Assembly (NCBI RefSeq): GCF_900107635.1
Contig: NZ_FNRD01000008.1
Location: 62,001-126,000, forward strand
Direction of reading: 5' to 3'
DNA: 64,000 bases
From: Flavobacterium gillisiae
Lineage (GTDB): Bacteria > Bacteroidota > Bacteroidia > Flavobacteriales > Flavobacteriaceae
Shown here in pieces: positions 54,286-63,299 of this stretch (within the stretch, counting starts at the first letter, position 1; each line of letters starts with the position of its first letter). The position numbers and the translations under genes are program-made. The notes beneath the pieces were generated by a model. It ran no database searches. It saw only the letters and a list, made by a program, of their open reading frames with translations, and had not been told where the DNA came from.

Positions 54286-55569
54286 TTAAAACTTATGCTC
54301 CTCTTTACTAATCATCAATAGCGAAAATAAAGAGATACAAGCAGCTGCACTTAAATAAAAACCAACATAAGTCAAACTGTAATGTGTCGCCAGCCATATA
54401 GCAATCATAGGCGCAAATGCTGCTCCGATAATTCCTGCCATATTAAATGCTAATGAAGTCCCAGAATAACGAACGCTAGTAGGAAACAATTCTGAAAGAA
54501 AAGTACCTAATGGGCCATAGGTAAAACCCATTAAAGTCATCCCCATGCATAAAAAAAACGTTACTAGAAACGGACTTCCTGAATTTAGGAAGAAAGAAAA
54601 TACAAACCCAAAAACAGCAATAGCAACTGTAGCATAGATAAGCATTTTTCTGCGCCCAATGCGATCAGCAATTAAAGCTGAAACTGGAATAAAAAGGGCG
54701 AAAAACAAGACTGAAAATAACTGCATTAATAAAAAATCTCTTTTGGAATACCCCAAATCTGATGTTGCCCAACTGAGCGTAAAAACCGTCATTAGATAGA
54801 AAACTAAGAAAGTCGTAATGGCTGCAAATGTTCCGAAAATCAACTGATTTTTATAAAATTTCAATAAAGTAAAAAAAGGAATTTTCACTTCTTCCTTTTC
54901 TATTTTTGCATTTTCAAAAGCAGGAGTTTCAGTAATTTTTAATCGGATATAAAAACCAACTACTACTAGTAAGGAACTCGCGATAAAAGGAATTCTCCAT
55001 CCATAATCAAGAAAAGCTTTGGCACTCATCGTATCTGTTAAAATCAAGAAAGTTCCACCTGAAAGTAATAATCCTATAGGTGCACCCAATTGCGGAAACA
55101 TACCGTACCAAGCCCGCTTGTTAGGCGGAGCATTTTCTATAGCTAGCAATACAGCTCCACCCCATTCGCCCCCCAAACCAACTCCTTGACCAAAGCGGCA
55201 TAGCATCAATAATAAAGGCGCTGCAATTCCTATGCTTGCATAACTAGGCAAAAAACCAATACTGACCGTTGAAATCCCCATGGTCAACAAAGCAATTACC
55301 AAGGTCGTTTTACGTCCCACTTTATCACCATAATGACCAAATACCGCCGAGCCTAATGGCCTTGACAAAAACGCTATTGAAAAAGTAGCTAAGGATAACA
55401 AAACGGAATTGGTACTATCTGAAGAAGGGAAAAATAATTGAGGAAACACCAAGACCGCTGCATTGGCGTATATATAAAAATCAAAAAACTCAATTGTTGT
55501 TCCAATTAAACTACCAAAAAGAACATGTTTTAATGAGTTTTCTTTTTTCGGATTTGTATTATCTTTCAT
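54286..55569 (-). CDS. MFS transporter, metabolite:H+ symporter (MHS/ProP-like) family
   Basis: The 427-residue protein has 12 membrane spans. The first span motif SLIGTTIEFFDFYIYANAAV and the loop motif GHYGDKVGRKTTLV, plus RFGQGVGLGGEWGGAVLLAI in span 4-5, are the signature of the metabolite:H+ symporter group (ProP, KgtP, ShiA). Such proteins import betaine, dicarboxylates or aromatic acids with protons; the substrate here is not apparent. It converges on the T9SS gene with only 4 bases between stops and no visible terminator between them. Confidence 0.9.
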   Translation of the reverse strand: MKDNTNPKKENSLKHVLFGSLIGTTIEFFDFYIYANAAVLVFPQLFFPSSDSTNSVLLSLATFSIAFLSRPLGSAVFGHYGDKVGRKTTLVIALLTMGISTVSIGFLPSYASIGIAAPLLLMLCRFGQGVGLGGEWGGAVLLAIENAPPNKRAWYGMFPQLGAPIGLLLSGGTFLILTDTMSAKAFLDYGWRIPFIASSLLVVVGFYIRLKITETPAFENAKIEKEEVKIPFFTLLKFYKNQLIFGTFAAITTFLVFYLMTVFTLSWATSDLGYSKRDFLLMQLFSVLFFALFIPVSALIADRIGRRKMLIYATVAIAVFGFVFSFFLNSGSPFLVTFFLCMGMTLMGFTYGPLGTFLSELFPTSVRYSGTSLAFNMAGIIGAAFAPMIAIWLATHYSLTYVGFYLSAAACISLFSLLMISKEEHKF

Positions 55570-56119
55570 TTGTCTATTAAAATATTTGGATAAAATTGAC
55601 GCTATTTTTTGAAAGTAACAAATATAATAAGATGTAAATACACGTTTAAACTCTAGTACAATAACTCCTAAATATTTAGACGTACTAAAATCTTAAATGA
55701 GCTCAATTCCTAAATCGTCTTGAACTAACTTAACGGTAAGTTTAGTTCATTTAGGCACTGGTCTAACATGAACATTCAGCTGGTTAAAAAGGAGTACTAA
55801 TAAGCAATCCTTTTATTCGAAAACAAAAAATGATTTATAAAACACATTTCATAATGATTTTTACACATTTGATGTTGTCAAACATTTAACTCTCGATTCT
55901 CAAGTCAGTAATCTTTAATCAAAAATTAATTCTCTCCAGGATAAAATAATTAATAACTTTTGCTACTAAAAATTATTTTTAAAAGAATTAAAGCCTTCTT
56001 AAAATAGCAAAAACTCATAATTAAGATAATTTTAAAACTTTTGCTTGTTTTTCTATATTAAACTCCGTAAAATTACATAAAATTAACATTAATTTAATAC
56101 CCTATAACCATAGTAAATA
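55570..56119. other. Intergenic stretch of about 550 bases before the sigma factor gene
   Basis: The stretch is AT-rich with stops in all frames and no gene. It contains the leaders of both divergent genes. A TATATTTG on the minus strand (55619-55626) could serve the MFS gene. No GC-rich repeat or strong hairpin was seen. For the sigma gene no clear -7 element was found close to its start. Confidence 0.5.
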
Positions 56120-56728
56120 TTGAAAATTAATTCTACATACTACCGTACAACCGATGATTCGACACTTTGGAATAATCTAAAAAAAGGTGATGAAAAAGCT
56201 TTTTCATTACTTTTTGAAAAGTATTATGAACATTTGATTCGTTATGGTAATTCATTTTCACCTCATGCTGAAAAAGTGCAAGATTGTATTCAAGATGTAT
56301 TTGCGGATCTCTGGTTATATAAAAATTCTTTAAATGAAAATGCTAATGTTAAAGCATACTTATTATCAAGTGTGAGAAATCGTATCGCTAGACTTCAGGA
56401 ACGCGACCATATTTTTAGAAATACAACATCTACAGATTCTATTCAATTTTTATTTGACTTCTCAATCGAACATCAATTAATCATTGACGAAAATACTGCC
56501 GATAAAGTGCAGCAACTTAATAAATATATTAATCTGTTACCATCGAGACAAAAAGAGGCATTATACCTTAGATACCACCAAGGTCTTAGCGTTGAAGAAA
56601 TTGCCGATATGCTCGATGTAAATTACCAATCGGCCAATAATTTATTGCACCGTGCATTACTCAACTTACGCAAGGAGTGGAATACTACAATTCCCTTACT
56701 GGTACTGCTCTCACCTGGCATACTGTAA
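56120..56728 (+). CDS. FecI-like ECF sigma factor of the import locus
   Basis: The 202-residue protein starts at a TTG (56120); no ATG lies nearby. It has region 2 (AFSLLFEKYYEHLIRYGNSF, DCIQDVFADLWLYKNSL, KAYLLSSVRNRIARL) and region 4 (LLPSRQKEALYLRYHQGLSV, EEIADMLDVNYQSANNLLHR, ending in a hydrophobic tail). A FecR anti-sigma gene follows after 90 bases, then an STN-type SusC and SusD, the standard order of trans-envelope signalling loci in Bacteroidota. It should switch on the receptor operon when ligand binds. A weakness is the absence of a clear start codon. Confidence 0.9.
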   Translation: MKINSTYYRTTDDSTLWNNLKKGDEKAFSLLFEKYYEHLIRYGNSFSPHAEKVQDCIQDVFADLWLYKNSLNENANVKAYLLSSVRNRIARLQERDHIFRNTTSTDSIQFLFDFSIEHQLIIDENTADKVQQLNKYINLLPSRQKEALYLRYHQGLSVEEIADMLDVNYQSANNLLHRALLNLRKEWNTTIPLLVLLSPGIL

Positions 56729-56818
56729 ATTTACCTTAAATAAATTAAAAAAAAATCTTAATTTACTGAGTATACAATACTAAATCTGTCCTTTATGTAT
56801 TTGTAACCTTATTTTTAG

Positions 56819-57916
56819 ATGCAAAAACGTAACAATTATACAGAAATAGAAGATTTTTTAACTGACGAATCATTCCAGTCTTGGGTACACAATAATGCGG
56901 ATCTAGAAAACTGGGAAGAATGGACTTTAGAAAATTCTATGCGCGCCAAATTAGTTGAAGAAGCCAGACTTTGGATCTTAGCGATGAAGGTTCCTGAAAA
57001 TAATTTATCCTCTTCAGCATTACAAACAGCTCTAGTAGCAACTTGGAGTAAGATTGAAAAGAATGAAAACACTCAAAAGAAAGAAATTAAACTTTGGAAT
57101 AATAATTGGCTAAGGTCTGTTGCGGCAGTTTTGGTTTTTGGTTTACTCGCTTCATGGACTTATAGCCATTTATTTATTCCTAATAATTCTACAGAAATTT
57201 ACAATAAACTTGTTAATGATGAGGGTCTAGTTGAGCAAACAAATAATTCTAACAATCCTCAAATCATAACTTTATCTGATGGTAGTTCTGTTTTATTACA
57301 ACCTGATAGCAAGTTGAGTTATCCTAAAATCTTTGTTGGAAATGAACGAAAAGTTTATCTTTCAGGAGAAGCCTTTTTCGAAATCAGTAAGAATCGAAAA
57401 AAACCATTTTTTGTCTTTGCTAATGAAATTGTAACTAAAGTAGTAGGAACAAGTTTTAGAATAAGAGCCTACGATAATCAGCCTGACATTGAAGTTCTCG
57501 TTCGTACAGGTAAAGTAAAAATACAATCTAATAAATCAATTCCGAACTCAAAGAAAGAAGAAATTGTCTTGTTACCCAATCAAGCATTACGCTTTGTTCG
57601 TAAAAATTCAACTTTTAATAAAATTACTGATATTACAAAGGACGAGTCTCTAGTTAATGCGACAAACAATATTGAACAGCTGAGTTTTGATTTCACAGAC
57701 ATTCCTGTATCACAAATCTTTAAAACAATTGAACAAGCTTATTTAGTTGACATAGACTTCCCAGAAAGCAAATTAAAAAATTGCCACCTAACTACGTCAT
57801 TAAACGACCAACCCTTGCCTCAAAAATTAAAAATTATTTGTAAAAGTCTTGGAAACAATACCAGTTATGAAATGAATGGAAACCAAATCATCATAACCTC
57901 TGATGGTTGCAATTAA
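56819..57916 (+). CDS. FecR-type anti-sigma factor
   Basis: This 365-residue protein has a cytoplasmic N-terminal part with FLTDESFQSWVHNNADLENW (binding region for the sigma factor), one membrane span at about 98-118 (SVAAVLVFGLLASWTYSHLF) and a periplasmic FecR domain (IITLSDGSSVLLQPDSKLSY, RKVYLSGEAFFEISKNRKKP, VVGTSFRIRAYDNQPDIEVL). It ends with an STN-like segment (FDFTDIPVSQIFKTIEQAYL, LNDQPLPQKLKIICKSLGNN) often found in Bacteroidota FecR proteins. It keeps the upstream sigma factor inactive until the receptor signals. Confidence 0.93.
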   Translation: MQKRNNYTEIEDFLTDESFQSWVHNNADLENWEEWTLENSMRAKLVEEARLWILAMKVPENNLSSSALQTALVATWSKIEKNENTQKKEIKLWNNNWLRSVAAVLVFGLLASWTYSHLFIPNNSTEIYNKLVNDEGLVEQTNNSNNPQIITLSDGSSVLLQPDSKLSYPKIFVGNERKVYLSGEAFFEISKNRKKPFFVFANEIVTKVVGTSFRIRAYDNQPDIEVLVRTGKVKIQSNKSIPNSKKEEIVLLPNQALRFVRKNSTFNKITDITKDESLVNATNNIEQLSFDFTDIPVSQIFKTIEQAYLVDIDFPESKLKNCHLTTSLNDQPLPQKLKIICKSLGNNTSYEMNGNQIIITSDGCN

Positions 57917-57952
57917 TAATTAACATGCCTATGTAATAACTTATAAATAAAA

Positions 57953-57986
57953 AAGCGCCGAATATGCTGTAACACATTCGACGCTT
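57953..57986 (+). promoter_or_regulatory. Hairpin between FecR and SusC genes
   Basis: AAGCGCCGAAT (57953-57963) pairs with ATTCGACGCTT (57976-57986) except for one mismatch. No T run follows, so it may be a weak terminator or an RNA-stability element that sets different levels for the regulator and the receptor. Confidence 0.5.
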
Positions 57987-58076
57987 AAATGAATTCAATT
58001 TGCTTTCTGTAAAAAGCAACTTGGAGTGTTCCGTAAATACCCGATTAAAAAGTATTAATTAAAACTAACCAAAATT

Positions 58077-61000
58077 ATGAAAAAACCTGTTGTTAAACAA
58101 CGATTACTCTTTCGAATCATGAAAATAACACTATTTCAATTTGTCCTGGCCTTTGTGTTTTCCACAGTGACCATGGCAAATAGCGTTAAAGGGCAAAAGA
58201 AATTAGATACCAAAGTAACCATTTCAATTTCTAACTTAAGCTTATTCAATGCGCTATCCAAGCTTGAAAAAAATGCAAATGTTAAATTCTCGTACAATTC
58301 TAGAATTAGCCAATTAGATCAAAAAGTGAATATCAATGCTACTGACGAAACTCTATCTAGTATCCTAAGCAGTATTTTAAAACCACTTAACATCGAATAC
58401 AGCGAAGTTAGTAATCAAATAGTATTGCAAAATAAAATTGCAGAAGACGGGATTATGGGATTTGAACCTCTAAAATCATTAAGTCAAAACTTATTACCCT
58501 TACCTATTGTTAAAGGAAAAGTAATTGATGAAAGAGGAAGCCCGTTACCTGGTGCAACGGTATTAGCAAAAGGAACAACTAAAACGGTACTAACTGATGC
58601 CAATGGTGATTTTACTATTGACATGCCTACAAACAGTACTAGACTTGTTATATCTTATATCGGTATGCAATCTCAAGAAGTTGGTATAAAAACTACACCA
58701 ATTACTGTAGTTTTAGTTGATGAGGCCAATAACTTATCCGAAGTAGTTATTACAACTGGTTATGAAAAAACATCTAAAAGAACCTTTACAGGAGCAGTAA
58801 GTAAAATTACGGGTACAGAGCTTTTGGTTGAAGGAGTTGTCGATATCAGTAGAATGATTGAAGGAAAAGCAGCTGGTGTAACTGTTCAAAACGTTACTGG
58901 TACTTTTGGTACAGCTCCAAAAATTACTGTACGTGGATCTTCTTCTATATTTGGAGATACTAAACCACTTTGGGTAATTGATGGTATTGTACAAGAAGAT
59001 ATCGTGAATCTTTCTTTTGCTGATCTAGCATCAGGAAATTCAGAAACATTATTAAGTTCTTCTATTGCAGGATTAAACCCAAATGATGTATTAAGTATTG
59101 AAGTACTTAAAGATGCATCTGCGACATCTATTTACGGATCAAGATCCTTGAATGGAGTTGTTGTTGTAACTACAAAACAAGGAAGAAGAGAGTCGCCTTT
59201 AAGCGTTACTTATTCATTAGAAGAAACAGCAAGATTAGTTCCTAGCTACAATCAATATGATATTTTGAATTCTCAAGAAACAATGAGTATTTTAAAAGAA
59301 ATTGAAGCTAAAGGTTTTCTTAGTTTGCCATCTACTTCACAAGGACGTTACGGAGGTGTTTATAATATATTAGCAAATGCAATTAATACTTATGATCAAA
59401 CTAATGGTACTTATGGCGTTAAAAATGATGAGCCTAGTAGGAATGCTTTTCTAAAAAAATATGAATTAGGAAATACGAACTGGTTTAAAGTTTTATTTAG
59501 ACCTTCTATAACTCAAAATCATTCGTTAAGTTTCTCTGGTGGAGGAAAAAACAATGCGTATTTTGCTTCTCTTGGTTTTTATAATGATCCAGGATGGACT
59601 GTTGCTGATGGTGTAAGCCAATTAACATCTAATATCAAAAACACGTTTTTTATCAATGATAAATTAAACTTAACATTATCAACTCAAGCTTCGGTAAGAG
59701 ATCAATCAGCTCCAGGAAGTTATGACAGCCTTAAAGATGGTGTTAGCGGAAGCACTACTAGAGATTTTGACATCAACCCATTTAGCTATGTGTTAAATAC
59801 TAATAGAACCTTACGTCCTTATGACGATAATGGAAACTACGAGTACTATAGAAACAACTGGGCTCCACTAAATATAGTTGAAGAATTAAAAAACAACTAT
59901 ATGGACATTAAGGTTAAAGACATTCGTTTTCAAGCAGATTTAGCTTACAAAATAAATCCAAAGTTGACGTATAACTTTACAGCTAATGCTCGTTATGCAA
60001 ATACAACTAGAGAACACAATATCTTAGAAAACTCCAATATTGTAGGCGCTTATAACGCTCAAGAAACAACAATTGTAAGAGATGCAAATATCTTCTTGTA
60101 CCAAGATCCAGACAACTTAACTGCACCAAAAGTTTCTGTATTACCTAATGGTGGAATTCTAAGAAAGTTCACTAATGAATTAACATCTTATAATATTAGA
60201 AATAGTTTTAATTATAAAAATGTTTTCAAAGACACTCACGAATTAGAAGCATTATTTGGTCAAGAACTTAGATCTGTAGATAGAAACAGTAATAATTTTA
60301 CTGCATATGGATTACAATATGATAGAGGATTAACTGCTTTTACTGACCCTAGAATATTAGAGAAATTAATCAATGGTGGTGAATCATATTATGCATTTAA
60401 TGAAGAAAGAGAACGCACAGTTGGTTTCTTTGGTAAAGTAGGATATACTTACGATCGTCGATATACAGGATCTGTTACAGGTCGTTATGATGGATCTAAC
60501 AGACAAGGTAATAGTACTTCATCAAGATGGTTGCCTACTTACACTTTCAGTGGAAAATGGAATATCATGGAAGAAGATTTCATGAAAAATGCTAAAACTA
60601 TAACTAATTTAAGTCTAAGAGGGTCTTATGGTCTTACAGCAACAGCTGGACCTGCAACTAACTCATTAGCAATTTACAAAAGTTTTATCACAAACCGTCT
60701 TAACTTATCAGATAGAGAAACTGGATTAAACATAGATGAACTGCAAAATGCAGATTTGACTTGGGAAAAACAATTTGAAACTAACATTGGTTTAGATTTA
60801 GGTTTGTTTGATAATCGAGTTCAATTTACAACAGATGTTTATAGCCGTAAAGCGTTTGACTTAGTAGATTTTGTTACTACTTCAGGTATTGGAGGACAAA
60901 AATTAAAACAAGGTAACAATGCCGATATGGAAACAAGAGGTATAGAAATGTCTTTATCGACTAAAAACCTTAATAACACGAGACTAAAATGGTCAACATC

Positions 61001-61787
61001 ATTTAATTTCTCTATCTACAATCAAGAAATTACTAAGTTACAAAATAACCCAAGTGTACTAGGACTTGTTGACGGTACAGGTGGGAATACAGTAGGTCAC
61101 CCAAGAAATGCCTTATACTCTTATCAATTTACTGGTTTGAACAATCAAGGTTTACCAACTTTTGTGATGGCTGATGGTGAAGACGACAATATCGCTGGAG
61201 CAAACTTCCAAGATTCTGATGACGTTACGAAGTACTTAAAATATGAAGGGTCAATCGAGCCTAATAAATCTGCTGGTATCTCTAATACATTCACTTATGA
61301 CAATTGGTCATTAAATGTATTTATTGTTGCCGCTGGAGGAAATAAAGTTCGCTTAAACCCTATATACTCTGATGTATATGATGATTTAACTGTTTTTACA
61401 AAAGAATTCACAAACCGATGGATAAATGCAGGTGACGAAGCTTTGACAAACATCCCAGTGATCGCTGATCAAAGACTAATTGCTAATTATGCTGCACAAT
61501 CTAAAGATTTGACAAGAGCATATAATGCTTATAATTTCTCAGATGAGCGTGTTGCTGACGGAACTTTTGTAAGATTGAAAAACGTATCCTTAAGTTATGA
61601 ATTCCCTAAAGATTTAAAGAAAAAATTAGGACTAAATGTTTTCTCTATGAAAGCATCGACTGCTAATCCGCTTTTAATTTATTCTGATAAAAAACTAAAC
61701 GGCCAAGACCCTGAGTTTTATAGATCAGGAGGAGTTTCACAACCAATCACGAGCCAATACACATTCTCTATTAACGTATCATTTTAA
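58077..61787 (+). CDS. SusC/RagA-type TonB-dependent receptor with STN signalling domain
   Basis: The 1236-residue receptor has a signal segment (VLAFVFSTVTMANSVKGQ), then a secretin/TonB short N-terminal (STN) domain at about 48-120 (VTISISNLSLFNALSKLEKN, SYNSRISQLDQKVNINATDE) which contacts FecR, a carboxypeptidase-regulatory-like domain at about 145-220 (KGKVIDERGSPLPGATVLAK), the linker NLSEVVITTGYEKTSKRTFT, and a plug with GLNPNDVLSIEVLKDASATS. The barrel ends QYTFSINVSF, a typical C-terminal Phe. It forms the importer with the SusD gene 9 bases downstream. Substrate unknown; peptides or proteins are suggested by the metallohydrolase neighbour. Confidence 0.95.
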   Translation: MKKPVVKQRLLFRIMKITLFQFVLAFVFSTVTMANSVKGQKKLDTKVTISISNLSLFNALSKLEKNANVKFSYNSRISQLDQKVNINATDETLSSILSSILKPLNIEYSEVSNQIVLQNKIAEDGIMGFEPLKSLSQNLLPLPIVKGKVIDERGSPLPGATVLAKGTTKTVLTDANGDFTIDMPTNSTRLVISYIGMQSQEVGIKTTPITVVLVDEANNLSEVVITTGYEKTSKRTFTGAVSKITGTELLVEGVVDISRMIEGKAAGVTVQNVTGTFGTAPKITVRGSSSIFGDTKPLWVIDGIVQEDIVNLSFADLASGNSETLLSSSIAGLNPNDVLSIEVLKDASATSIYGSRSLNGVVVVTTKQGRRESPLSVTYSLEETARLVPSYNQYDILNSQETMSILKEIEAKGFLSLPSTSQGRYGGVYNILANAINTYDQTNGTYGVKNDEPSRNAFLKKYELGNTNWFKVLFRPSITQNHSLSFSGGGKNNAYFASLGFYNDPGWTVADGVSQLTSNIKNTFFINDKLNLTLSTQASVRDQSAPGSYDSLKDGVSGSTTRDFDINPFSYVLNTNRTLRPYDDNGNYEYYRNNWAPLNIVEELKNNYMDIKVKDIRFQADLAYKINPKLTYNFTANARYANTTREHNILENSNIVGAYNAQETTIVRDANIFLYQDPDNLTAPKVSVLPNGGILRKFTNELTSYNIRNSFNYKNVFKDTHELEALFGQELRSVDRNSNNFTAYGLQYDRGLTAFTDPRILEKLINGGESYYAFNEERERTVGFFGKVGYTYDRRYTGSVTGRYDGSNRQGNSTSSRWLPTYTFSGKWNIMEEDFMKNAKTITNLSLRGSYGLTATAGPATNSLAIYKSFITNRLNLSDRETGLNIDELQNADLTWEKQFETNIGLDLGLFDNRVQFTTDVYSRKAFDLVDFVTTSGIGGQKLKQGNNADMETRGIEMSLSTKNLNNTRLKWSTSFNFSIYNQEITKLQNNPSVLGLVDGTGGNTVGHPRNALYSYQFTGLNNQGLPTFVMADGEDDNIAGANFQDSDDVTKYLKYEGSIEPNKSAGISNTFTYDNWSLNVFIVAAGGNKVRLNPIYSDVYDDLTVFTKEFTNRWINAGDEALTNIPVIADQRLIANYAAQSKDLTRAYNAYNFSDERVADGTFVRLKNVSLSYEFPKDLKKKLGLNVFSMKASTANPLLIYSDKKLNGQDPEFYRSGGVSQPITSQYTFSINVSF

Positions 61788-61796
61788 TAAAAAAAC

Positions 61797-63278
61797 ATGA
61801 GAAACATAAAAATAACCCTAACGCTCCTATTATTAGTAGGACTTAGCAGTAGTTGTGATGATTTTCTTTCTGAAGTTCCGGACAACAGAACCCAGCTAGA
61901 TACTCCAGAAAAAATATCTGAAATATTAGTTAAAGCTTATCCTGAAGCTAATTACATGGAATTTGCAGAAACAATGTCAGATAATGTTTTTGACAGCGGA
62001 AATTTAACATTAACAACCATTAAAAACAGCCAAAGTTACAATTGGGAGATGCTTGATGATATTCAACGCGACACCCCATCTCAATATTGGGATGCTTGTT
62101 ATACAGCAATTGCTCATGCAAATCAAGCTTTGGATGCAATAAAAAAACTTGGTAATCCAGCTAACTTGAATCCACAAAGAGGAGAAGCTTTAATGGCAAG
62201 AGCTTATGCTCATTATATGTTGGTCTCTTTTTGGTCTCAAAGATACAATCCCGCAACTGCTAATACAGACTTGGGTATTCCTTATGTCCTTGAACCAGAA
62301 ACTGCTTTGATCCAAAAATACAACCGTAACACTGTTGCTGAAGTATATGCTTACATCAAAGCTGACATCGAAGAAGGCCTACCAATAGTTACAAGTAACT
62401 ACACACTTCCTAAATTCCATTTTAACAAAGCAGCTGCAAATACTTTTGCGAGTCGTTTTTACGCTGTAACTGGAGAATGGGACAAAGTAATTGCAGTTTC
62501 AAATGAATTAGGTAACACACCAGTTGCACAATTAAGAGATTATCAGTCGTACCTAGATGTAGATTTCAATACTGGTCAAAGAAAATATTCACAAGAGAGT
62601 GAAAACACAAATCTTTTAATAGTATCTGCGTCTTCTATTTATTCAAGAAGTTTCTATTCTAATAGATTCCAATTAACAGGAGCTGATCGAAATGAACTTT
62701 TTGGAAATAACACTAACTTAGTAAATAAAGAATTCCTTTACAGACCTTTATCTTATAATGGTCAGATAACAATCTTTGTTCCTAAATTTGTTGAGTATTT
62801 CAAATACACTAATGCTAATGCCGGAATTGGACTTCCTTATGACGCTTTAGTATTACTAAGTAATGACGAACTGTTCTTAAACAGAATAGAAGCACATGTT
62901 ATGACTAATCAGTTAGCCCTTGCTAATCAAGAAATGGACTACTTCTTATCTGTTCGTGTAAAACTTTACAATGCAGCAACGGATAAAATGACTGAGGCTA
63001 AAATAGTAGCTAAATATCCTGTAATTGAAAATGAGTACACACCATTTTATAGCATGACTGCCGTACAAACTTCATACATAAAGGCGATAGCCGAGATGAG
63101 ACGTAGAGAATTTATTCATGAAGGATTAAGATGGTTAGACATCAAACGTTTTGCTCTAAAAGTCACTCATAAAACATACAATCAACCTGATAAAGTTTTA
63201 GCGAAAGACGATTTACGTAAAGCAATTCAAATTCCATTGCATGTTACAAATACTGGAGTAGAAAAAAACCCTCGTTAA
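61797..63278 (+). CDS. RagB/SusD-family nutrient-binding lipoprotein
   Basis: The protein has 493 residues. The signal peptide ends in LLLVGLSSSCDDFLSEVPDN, with a lipobox Cys followed by the usual DDFL. Helical SusD/TPR features follow (YWDACYTAIAHANQALDAIK, RGEALMARAYAHYMLVSFWS), and the C-terminal part has the conserved YIKAIAEMRRREFIHEGLRW and LDIKRF of SusD proteins. It caps the receptor on the cell surface and delivers ligand. The ligand cannot be read from sequence. It is in the same transcript as the receptor and the downstream metallohydrolase gene. Confidence 0.95.
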   Translation: MRNIKITLTLLLLVGLSSSCDDFLSEVPDNRTQLDTPEKISEILVKAYPEANYMEFAETMSDNVFDSGNLTLTTIKNSQSYNWEMLDDIQRDTPSQYWDACYTAIAHANQALDAIKKLGNPANLNPQRGEALMARAYAHYMLVSFWSQRYNPATANTDLGIPYVLEPETALIQKYNRNTVAEVYAYIKADIEEGLPIVTSNYTLPKFHFNKAAANTFASRFYAVTGEWDKVIAVSNELGNTPVAQLRDYQSYLDVDFNTGQRKYSQESENTNLLIVSASSIYSRSFYSNRFQLTGADRNELFGNNTNLVNKEFLYRPLSYNGQITIFVPKFVEYFKYTNANAGIGLPYDALVLLSNDELFLNRIEAHVMTNQLALANQEMDYFLSVRVKLYNAATDKMTEAKIVAKYPVIENEYTPFYSMTAVQTSYIKAIAEMRRREFIHEGLRWLDIKRFALKVTHKTYNQPDKVLAKDDLRKAIQIPLHVTNTGVEKNPR

Positions 63279-63299
63279 TTAATTTAACTAATTACTATT

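Noticed and set aside
57953..57986. Treating the FecR-SusC spacer hairpin as a full terminator
   Set aside because: No T run follows on either strand, so only a weak or regulatory role is supported.
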